DNA from: JAGOBX01 sp017999075 [NCBI: Candidatus Babelota bacterium]
GTDB lineage: Bacteria; JAGOBX01
Length of the DNA: 9,300 nucleotides
Direction of reading: 5' to 3'
Assembly (NCBI GenBank): GCA_017999075.1
Contig: JAGOBX010000109.1
Location: 1-9,300 of the forward strand
In this document: positions 1 to 6,000 of the stretch, piece by piece
Position numbering within the stretch: position 1 is the stretch's first letter
Layout: each line of letters begins with the position of its first letter
Program-made: the position numbers and the translations under genes
The notes under the pieces: generated by a model
Database searches by the model: none
Told to the model about the DNA's origin: nothing
What the model saw: only the letters and a program-made list of their open reading frames with translations

Positions 1-5
1 CTTAT

Positions 6-12
6 AGAGAGG
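6..12 (+). promoter_or_regulatory. Ribosome-binding site of the PorV/PorQ-type gene
   Basis: AGAGAGG lies 6 nt before the ATG at 19 and is a purine-rich Shine-Dalgarno match, which supports that start codon. The promoter is outside the window. Confidence 0.7.
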
Positions 13-18
13 CATAAA

Positions 19-951
19 ATGATATTAAAACAAATTTTATTAACATTTATTTGCGGATTAATATTTTTTATTGCGCCTGCGCAGGCAGAAAAAACAACTG
101 TTTCCGGTTTGTTTTTAAATGTTCCGGTCGGAGCAAAACCTACTGCGCTCGGCGGAGCTTATACTTCGATAGCCGAGGGCGTTTATGGATTATACTGGAA
201 TCCTGCGGGCATCGGCAAGACAGAAAATTACGAAGTGATGTTCAGTCACAATAATTATATGCTTGATGTGAATCAGCATTTTATCGGTGTTACAAAAAAA
301 ATAAAAAACACACAGCATAATATCGGTTTGAGTGTGAATATATTTGATAACGGAAAGTTCGAAGGAACCCTTATAACAGATGCTATCAACCATCAGAACA
401 CAGGTGATTTTACTTCAAAGGATTATGTTGTTGGCTTGACATACGGCACTGATTGGATTAAGAAATTCAATTTCGGAGTTACATTGAAATTTATAAATTC
501 CAAAATTGGCGATGCAAATGCAAACGGATTCGGTTTTGATATCGGTTGGATATATAACCGGGAAATAAAGGACATTCCATTTTACTTCGGATTTACAGTA
601 AACAATATCGGTTCAAAGTTAAAGTTTGACAGAGAAAAAGAGTATTTGCCGCTGACAGCAAAATGCGGGATATCCGCCAAAATTGATATTGCTGAAAAAA
701 TTGCATTAAAACCAACGATTGATAATATTTTGATGGATGAAGATAAATACCGTTTATCCGGCGGCGTTGAGATTCAAGTTATGGAAAATTATTTTATCCG
801 CTGCGGTTATGACGCATTCAATGAAATATCGTCAGGATTAACGCTTGGCTTCGGCGTATCATTTAATAAAAAACTCGAACTTGATTATTCATACAGCAAT
901 TACGATGTATTAAGCAGCGCGCACAAATTCAGCGTCGTATATAAATTTTAA
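19..951 (+). CDS. PorV/PorQ-family outer-membrane beta-barrel protein
   Basis: Predicted outer-membrane protein of 310 aa. Residues 1-23 form a clear Sec signal peptide: a Lys, a hydrophobic core, then APAQA before Glu24, a good signal peptidase I site. The mature N-terminus carries the family signature: FLNVPVGAKPTALGGAYTS at about 32-50, then LYWNPAGI at 58-65. The rest alternates polar and hydrophobic residues as in beta strands, and the protein ends in Phe (VVYKF), as outer-membrane barrels do. Length fits the family, whose members include FadL-like barrels and the PorV/PorQ parts of type IX secretion. No other secretion gene is visible, so a T9SS role should not be assumed; it may be a general barrel of unknown cargo. 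The start is supported by AGAGAGG just upstream. It stands alone on this strand here. Confidence 0.85.
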   Translation: MILKQILLTFICGLIFFIAPAQAEKTTVSGLFLNVPVGAKPTALGGAYTSIAEGVYGLYWNPAGIGKTENYEVMFSHNNYMLDVNQHFIGVTKKIKNTQHNIGLSVNIFDNGKFEGTLITDAINHQNTGDFTSKDYVVGLTYGTDWIKKFNFGVTLKFINSKIGDANANGFGFDIGWIYNREIKDIPFYFGFTVNNIGSKLKFDREKEYLPLTAKCGISAKIDIAEKIALKPTIDNILMDEDKYRLSGGVEIQVMENYFIRCGYDAFNEISSGLTLGFGVSFNKKLELDYSYSNYDVLSSAHKFSVVYKF

Positions 952-1012
952 CCTGAATTTGTGCCTGATAAAGAATCGTCACTTTTGATTTTATATAATC
1001 TTCTTGAAAAAC

Positions 1013-1035
1013 GAAAAAGTGCGAAAAAGTGCCGC
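1013..1035 (+). repeat. Intergenic repeat copy A (GAAAAAGTGC tandem ending in GTGCCG)
   Basis: GAAAAAGTGC occurs twice in tandem (1013-1022 and 1023-1032), followed by CGC. The tail AAAAAGTGCCG is shared with the sequences at 2365-2386 (minus) and 7348-7369 (plus), so this is a third, more diverged member of the same family. A-rich composition raises the chance of coincidence, but the GTGCCG end is shared by all three copies. Confidence 0.45.
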
Positions 1036-1101
1036 AAAAAAAATAAATCTCGAAATGTCCAGCTTAGAACTGCTCATTCTAAAAACATAATGAAGAAATT
1101 T

Positions 1102-1134
1102 AGGAATTTTTTTAGGAAATTCTCCTGTTTTTTT
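1102..1134 (+). terminator. Possible rho-independent terminator after the PorV/PorQ-type gene
   Basis: AGG+AATTT (1102-1109) can pair with AAATT+CCT (1117-1126, with a 2-nt bulge) around a 7-nt loop, followed by a seven-T run at 1128-1134. The stem is AT-rich and weak, and lies 150 nt after the stop codon at 951. It overlaps the far end of the minus-strand LuxR-remnant reading frame, which speaks against that end being coding. Confidence 0.35.
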
Positions 1135-1408
1135 AAATTTGGAGAAATACTTTTTTAAAATTGTATGAGTTTGATGAAAATATTTTAAAATTTCGGGGTT
1201 AATTTTAAAATTTTTAAGATATTTTATAAGATTATTGTCTTGAGATAATAATAATTTGTTTCTAATATTGAATCTGTGCCGTTCAATTGTTTGCAATGAT
1301 AAACTTAAATTTTCAGCAAATTTTTTGAAGAAAATTCTTTAATATATACTTACCCCAACAAACCCTAAATTAAAAAAAGTATCAAGTAAATCATTATGGG
1401 TAAAAGCA

Positions 1409-1461
1409 GCCTAGCCGTAAGCACTAGGGACAGGATGAAGTCAGATGAAGGTATGCTTCAT
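1409..1461 (+). other. Short structured stretch with two small hairpins
   Basis: CCTAG (1410-1414) pairs with CTAGG (1424-1428) around CCGTAAGCA, and ATGAAG (1445-1450) pairs with CTTCAT (1456-1461) around GTATG. The first hairpin followed by GGGAC resembles the P1b/GGGAC part of c-di-GMP-I (GEMM) riboswitches, but the conserved GCAAAC and GCAAAGC segments are absent. The second hairpin covers the toxin stop codon (1458-1460) and could weakly aid minus-strand termination. No plus-strand gene lies downstream that a riboswitch could control. Confidence 0.25.
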
Positions 1462-1832
1462 TTTCGTATATATTTTACATTCCGTAATTTTTCAAAATAT
1501 TCGTCCTGAGTCCATAAAATTGCGTCATATTTTAATGTTACAGCATAAATTATACTATCAGCCATTGGAATTTTATTTTTATAACTGATTTTTGCTGCTG
1601 ATAATGATATAGTATCATCAATATTTTCAATTTTATATTTTTGAAATTGACCTATAGTTTCTAATGCTTTGTCTTCTCCTGCTTCTATTAGTACTTTTTT
1701 AAAAACTTCGTATATTATTACGACAGGAACAATGATCAATTTACTTTTATCTAATATTGGTTTGGAGAAAAAATCAGCATTTTTTCCATCCGTAAAATAT
1801 TCAAGCCAACCAGATGTATCTATAATATTCAT
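1458..1832 (-). CDS. vapC: PIN-domain ribonuclease toxin (VapC-like)
   Basis: Toxin of a type II toxin-antitoxin pair, 124 aa, typical for VapC. PIN domains are Mg2+-dependent endoribonucleases; VapC toxins usually cut tRNA or rRNA to stop translation. The acidic active-site set is complete: Asp5 in NIIDTSGW, Glu42 in IYEVFKK, Asp92 in PMADSIIYA and Asp110 in LWTQDEYF. The start overlaps the stop of the antitoxin gene by ATGA (1829-1832), so translation is probably coupled and toxin output kept below antitoxin. It has only a weak purine stretch upstream (GAGAAG), in keeping with coupling. It is transcribed from the promoter before the antitoxin. The actual RNA target cannot be read from sequence. 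Nothing suggests it is inactive. Confidence 0.88.
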   Translation of the reverse strand: MNIIDTSGWLEYFTDGKNADFFSKPILDKSKLIIVPVVIIYEVFKKVLIEAGEDKALETIGQFQKYKIENIDDTISLSAAKISYKNKIPMADSIIYAVTLKYDAILWTQDEYFEKLRNVKYIRK

Positions 1833-2035
1833 ATTCTATCGTCTTCTCTTTCAACATCTGTAGTGATTCCTTTGAGAAATCCTCTCATGGATTTTATGCT
1901 TTTTTCTAATACCATTTCGATCCTTCCCTCAAAAGGAATCATAATTATTTTTTGGCCTGGATGCAATTCATATTTTTTGCGGATTTCTTTTGGAATAACA
2001 ACTTGATATTTTGGTGATATCGCGACAGTATTCAT
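1829..2035 (-). CDS. vapB: AbrB/MazE-fold antitoxin (VapB-like)
   Basis: Antitoxin of 68 aa that should bind and neutralise the downstream PIN toxin and repress the operon. Residues 3-45 form a swapped-hairpin AbrB/SpoVT domain with the diagnostic KYQVVIPKEIR (9-19), then LHPGQKIIMIP. The C-terminal tail MRGFLKGITTDVEREDDRI (about 50-68) matches the toxin-binding tail common in VapB partners of PIN toxins (LKG followed by an R-E-D-rich end). The ATG is preceded by AGGAG (2041-2045 on the minus strand) with a 5-nt gap, a strong ribosome-binding site, and by a good promoter. The stop overlaps the toxin start. Antitoxin-first order, the better ribosome site on the antitoxin and the operator-like repeat all fit an autoregulated module. 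Confidence 0.9.
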   Translation of the reverse strand: MNTVAISPKYQVVIPKEIRKKYELHPGQKIIMIPFEGRIEMVLEKSIKSMRGFLKGITTDVEREDDRI

Positions 2036-2040
2036 ATTAT

Positions 2041-2045
2041 CTCCT
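2041..2045 (-). promoter_or_regulatory. Ribosome-binding site of the antitoxin gene
   Basis: AGGAG on the minus strand, five bases (ATAAT) before the ATG at 2035. It is clearly stronger than anything before the toxin start, which would favour antitoxin excess. Confidence 0.75.
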
Positions 2046-2047
2046 AT

Positions 2048-2080
2048 CGATAATTATATTTTACTACGATTATAATATCG
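2048..2080. promoter_or_regulatory. Inverted-repeat operator candidate over the -10 box
   Basis: CGATAATTATA (2048-2058) and TATAATATCG (2071-2080) are inverted copies differing by one extra A. The right arm overlaps the -10 box and the left arm covers the leader. Type II antitoxins with an AbrB fold bind such repeats in their own promoters, so this is a likely autoregulatory site; the binding itself is inferred. Confidence 0.5.
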
Positions 2081-2096
2081 AACATTAATTTGTCAA
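2069..2096 (-). promoter_or_regulatory. Sigma70-type promoter of the toxin-antitoxin operon
   Basis: On the minus strand TTGACA (2091-2096) and TATAAT (2069-2074) are both perfect consensus hexamers, separated by 16 bp. Transcription would start near 2060-2063, giving a short leader of about 25-30 nt before the antitoxin ATG at 2035. Confidence 0.8.
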
Positions 2097-2364
2097 ACGT
2101 TTTTTCTAAAACACATGGCAGTTACCGCATTTTTAGTTCTACCAAAAAGTTACGACTAAGCAGCCATCATAAAGCATCTGCCTTTTTTCATTTTTCCAAT
2201 ATTCCCCATCACAAACAATCATCAATTTCTTTTTCGCGCTGAGCCGCCGCTTTTGTTACTTTTCAAATTTTACAGCCATAAACTTTTTTAATATTTCTAT
2301 ATTATATTTATAAAAATTACCTGATTTCAAGATTAATTTTAAAGAAAAATGTCTGATGTCTGTG

Positions 2365-2398
2365 TACGGCACTTTTTTCCTTTTTCTGGCACTTTTTC
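2365..2398 (-). repeat. Intergenic repeat copy B (left inverted copy)
   Basis: On the minus strand, positions 2386 to 2365 match 7348-7369 (plus strand) at 21 of 22 bases, ending in AAAAAAGTGCCGTA. A second partial unit GAAAAAGTGCC lies immediately before it (2398-2388). Similarity to copy C may run on for about 25 bp (both continue into an AG(A/T)CATTTTT stretch). It therefore forms an inverted pair with copy C around the two central genes. Confidence 0.6.
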
Positions 2399-2416
2399 AC
2401 CTACAAAATAATTTTC

Positions 2417-2445
2417 TTGAAAAAAATAAAATTGTAAGAGATAAT
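2417..2445 (+). promoter_or_regulatory. Weak promoter candidate for the nuclease-like/kinase unit
   Basis: TTGAAA (2417-2422) and GATAAT (2440-2445) are spaced 17 bp. The -10 box ends only 7 bp before the ATG at 2453, so transcription from it would give a leaderless or nearly leaderless message. In such AT-rich DNA chance matches are common. Confidence 0.25.
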
Positions 2446-2452
2446 ATTTGAT

Positions 2453-3001
2453 ATGAAAAAAATAACTTGCGGTTTACAAAATTTTGAAACTGTAATAAAA
2501 GAAAATTTTTATTATGTAGATAAGACAAAGTATATAGAACTACTCGAAAATTCTAATGAACGATATCATATATTTCTAGGTTCGTGTAAATTCGGCAAGA
2601 GCTTATGGGTTGTTATGATGGACTATTATTACAGTATCCGTCATAAAGATAAGTTTGATAAACTTTTCGGTGAACTTTATATCGGTAAAAATCCCACGTC
2701 TTTAAGAAATTCATATTATGTTTTGAATACACTCAAAAGCGGATATGAAATAGAAAACGGTTATGTTGATATAATGCTCTGGCGCAGATATCTTGAAATA
2801 ACTTACGAACTGATGTTTGAAATAAAATATCTGCATAAAAAAAAAGCGACTGAAAACGCGATACAAACCAAACTTTCAAATGCGCGTGAGCAAATCCAAA
2901 ATTACTGCAAAGCAATAGAATTCGAAAACAAACCATTCTTGCGTAAATATGCGCTTGTCATTGTCGACGATGCAATAGAAATTGCAACAAAAATTAAATG
3001 A
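2453..3001 (+). CDS. Internally deleted AAA-ATPase-like / PD-(D/E)XK (DUF1703-type) protein
   Basis: A 182-aa protein that joins the two ends of a family normally some 500 aa or more: an N-terminal AAA-ATPase-like part and a C-terminal PD-(D/E)XK nuclease-like part. Residues 1-93 hold the family opening (GLQNFETVIKENFYYVDKTK) and a P-loop, GSCKFGKS at 43-50, where most relatives read RPRRFGKS. Residues ~95-182 match the C-terminus: EIENGYVDIML with Asp106, then FEIKYLHKKKA with Glu123-x-Lys125, the nuclease-type core, and a helical tail. Everything between (Walker B, most of the ATPase and the linker) is missing; the junction is near residues 91-96 (about 2723-2740). The frame is open across the junction, so it may be a relic or a functional mini-protein; loss of the ATPase makes the usual activity unlikely. 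There is no strong ribosome-binding site. Its stop overlaps the next start by ATGA. Confidence 0.7.
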   Translation: MKKITCGLQNFETVIKENFYYVDKTKYIELLENSNERYHIFLGSCKFGKSLWVVMMDYYYSIRHKDKFDKLFGELYIGKNPTSLRNSYYVLNTLKSGYEIENGYVDIMLWRRYLEITYELMFEIKYLHKKKATENAIQTKLSNAREQIQNYCKAIEFENKPFLRKYALVIVDDAIEIATKIK

Positions 3002-6000
3002 ATAATAGAATGAAAATAAAAAAAATACTTCTGATATTTTTAATTTTATTGGCAGTCATCTCAACAAATGCTTCTTTAAATATCTTATCATCTCAGATTA
3101 CTTCGGGTTCTAATACCCAGCCGGCGAGTGTCAATCTAACCAAACCGGCGCCTGAAGCATACAGTAATATAAAACTTCTTTTTCTCGGTAATAAAAATAT
3201 AGCGCCGATAGTCTATTTAGATGGAGATACCCCCTCAGGAGTAGTTGTGGACATTATAAAGGCGATAGCAAAACATATACCACAGCCTATTGAAATTAAA
3301 GCTATGGATTGGCCAGAAGCCCAGAAACTTGTTCTCCGTGGTGAAGCAGACGCGTTGATTCAGATAAACCAGACTGAAGAGCGAAAAAAAATATATGATT
3401 TTTCCGATGCCTTGCTTGAATCACAATTTTCGATTTTTACCGGTACAAATAGAATGGGGATATCAGGTTTATCGAGTCTTAGAGGTTTACGGGTTGGCGT
3501 TGAAGCCGGAGGCCTGCCCCGTCAAGTTTTAGAAAAAAATCCTCAAATTCTATTAACAATTATTCCGAATTTTCTTGAAGGATTTAAAATGTTGAATGCA
3601 TCTTCTATTGATGCAGTTGTGGTTGACTATCGGGTTGGCGCATTTATTATTGCAGATAATAATATTCGAAACATCAAGATAACAGGAAAGCCCATAGCGT
3701 TTTCCTACTCTTCAATCGCTGTAAAAAAAGGGAATACAAAACTGCTTAATGCAATAAATAATGCGCTGCGAATTATCAAATCTGATGGCACGTACCAGCA
3801 AATTATAAACAAATGGAAGCCAAAAGAAGTTGTTTTTCAAACGCGCGAACAAATCACTCAAAAAATTTTCTTTGTAACTATAATCATTTTAATTATATTC
3901 TTCTTAATTGCCGCTATATGGACGGTAACCTTGAAAAGAGAGTTGACTAAAAGAAAAGTAGTCGAGGCTGCGCTTAAAGAACAATATACTACTTTACAGA
4001 GTATCACTAATAGCGCGAATGCGCTGATATTTTCCGTTGATAAAAACTACTGTTATACAAGTTTTAATACAAGCCATGCCAAAGTAATGAATGCTATTTA
4101 CGGCATCGAGATTGAAACCGGACATAATATATTGAATTATATGAAAGTTACTGAGGATCGGGATATAGCCAAACGCAACATTGATCGAGCCTTAGCAGGC
4201 GAGCAATTAGTTGATGAAGCATATTCCGGAGAAAAAATCAGATCACGAAAATATTTTCAAGTATCGCACACACCAATTAAAAATGAAGGCGAGATTATCG
4301 GCGTTGTAGTATTCGCTCAAGATATAACTTCACGAAAACAATCAGAAGACGAATTGCGCAATGCGTATGAATATACTCAGCAACTTATCGCATCGGCAAA
4401 TGTGATGATTATAGGTCTTGATTCGGCTGGCTGTATACGGATATTCAATAAAGCTGCAGAAGAAATAACCGGCTACACGATTGAAGAACTATCAGGTATA
4501 AACTGGTTTGAAAAAATTGTTCCAAAAGACCGTTATCCTGAGGTATGGATAACTTTTCAGAATTATCAGGATAAAACCGGGGCTATGCCTATAACATTTG
4601 AAAATCCGATCCTTACAAAATCAGGTGAAGAACGTATTATTTCATGGCAGAACAGTACGTTTTCAAATCTGAACGCAAAAATTTCTACAATTTCTTTTGG
4701 TATGGATATCACAAAACGCAAACAGGCCGAGGAAGCGCTGATAAAAAGTGAGGAAAAATACCGGGCGATTTTTGAAGAGTCTTTCGATGCGCTTTTAATT
4801 ACCTCGCCTGCGGGAAAAATTCTTGATATGAATCAAAAAGGTATTCAAATATTTGGTTACGATACAAAAGAAGAGATAATGAAACTTGATCTGAAACGGG
4901 ATCTTTATCTATATCCGCATGATAGAAAACGCTTTCTGACAATGACTGATGAACAAGGCACTGCTGAAATTGAAATCGTATTCAAGAAAAAAAACGGAGA
5001 ACATTTTATAGCACATTGCTCATTAACAGCAGTGAAAGACAAACATGGAGCAATTACTACTTATCGTGGTATCTTACGTGATATCACTGATCAAAAACGC
5101 GCTGAGGCAGCGCTGTGTAAGAGCATGGCGGAACTCAGGGAAGCGCAGCGTGTAGGAAAAATTGGTAATTTTGATTGGGACGCTATAACTGATACTATAA
5201 TATGGTCTGAAGAATACTACAATATTTATGGTTTTGATCCGAAACAAACTCCGCCTGGATATGAAGAGCATAAAAAGACTTACAGCAATGAGAGCGCTGC
5301 CAAATTAGATGCCGCAGTCAAAAAAAGCATGGAAACCGGTGAACCGTATGAAGTGGATTTGGAACAGGTATGGCCGGATGGCAGCATAAGGAAGTGGATT
5401 ACTGCCCGCGGCGAAGTAAAGAAAAATGATAATGGTCAAATTGTAGGTCTTCGCGGAACTGCGCAGGATATTACCGAGCGTAAATTGGCTGAAACCGAAC
5501 GATTTGAGCAGCTTCATTTTTTTGAATCCATGAATAAAATTAACAAGGCTATACAGAAGAATAATAGCCTGGAACAAATGATGAGTGATGTATTCGACGA
5601 GATGCTTTCTATTTTAGATTGTGACAGGGTATGGCTTGTTTATCCATGCGATCCTAATGCCTCTTCGTGGAATGTACCAATGGAGCGAACAAAACCTGAA
5701 TATCCTGGCGTATACGAGCTAAAACTTCATATGCCAATGGATCATAGTGTTGCCGAGTCATTCAGAAGTGTTTTAGCCTCTGATGGTCCCATGAAATATG
5801 GCGAAGGAACAGGTAATCCGTTGCCAGAAGATGTGTCTAAAAAATTTGGTTTCAAATCTTACATTTCAATAGTTCTCCATCCCAAAATAGGCAAACCATG
5901 GCAATTAGGAATGCATCAATGTTCATATTCTCGTATTTGGACAAAATTTGAGGAAAGGCTTTTACAGGAAATTGCCAGAAGACTGGAGGATTCCCTGACA

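Larger units (their letters stand above)
991..1338 (-). pseudogene. C-terminal remnant of a LuxR-type HTH regulator
   Basis: Reading the minus strand from about 1338, the frame gives FAENLSLSLQTIERHRFNIR followed by NKL, then LIKYLKNF. This matches the recognition half of LuxR/NarL-type HTH domains, where IAxxLxxSxxTVxxHRxNIxxKL is the DNA-binding helix region and a Leu/Ile-rich helix follows. An in-frame TAA lies immediately upstream (around 1339-1341). Neither the start of the HTH domain nor a receiver or PAS domain is visible in this frame, and no start codon with a ribosome-binding site is present. The first ATG-like start (TTG at 1296) would cut through the recognition helix. The homologous part probably ends near 1180-1200; the Lys/Phe-rich continuation to 991 looks like readthrough into AT-rich DNA. 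I judge it a decayed 3' fragment. A frameshifted upstream part was looked for and not found. Confidence 0.5.
952..1457. other. Gene-poor AT-rich spacer with remnants
   Basis: About 500 bp without a convincing intact gene. It holds a possible terminator for the upstream gene (1102-1134), a copy of the window's intergenic repeat (1013-1035), a LuxR-type HTH remnant on the minus strand (to about 1338) and a small structured stretch (1400-1461). A plus-strand ORF starting from GTG at 961 is Lys/Phe-rich, opposes the LuxR remnant and has no recognisable motif; I treat it as non-coding. Confidence 0.6.
2097..2452. other. AT-rich intergenic region between toxin-antitoxin operon and kinase unit
   Basis: About 350 bp with no convincing gene. 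It contains intergenic repeat copy B (2365-2398) and a weak promoter-like pair next to the following gene. A minus-strand frame at about 2144-2255 begins KRRLSAKKKLMIV, faintly like the start of some transposase HTH domains, but it is only about 37 codons and lacks a start, so it is not called as a gene. Confidence 0.6.

Noticed and set aside
961-1158. Plus-strand ORF of 65 codons starting with GTG
   Set aside because: Lys/Phe-rich, no ribosome-binding site, no motif, contains the intergenic repeat and the terminator-like hairpin and opposes the LuxR remnant.
2159-2190. GCAG...CTGC pairing followed by six T, terminator-like on the plus strand
   Set aside because: The stem is only four continuous pairs with a long loop and there is no plus-strand gene upstream to terminate.
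2144-2255. Minus-strand frame beginning KRRLSAKKKLMIV, faintly like a transposase HTH start
   Set aside because: Only about 37 codons, no start codon, stops on both sides, and the similarity covers about a dozen low-complexity residues.
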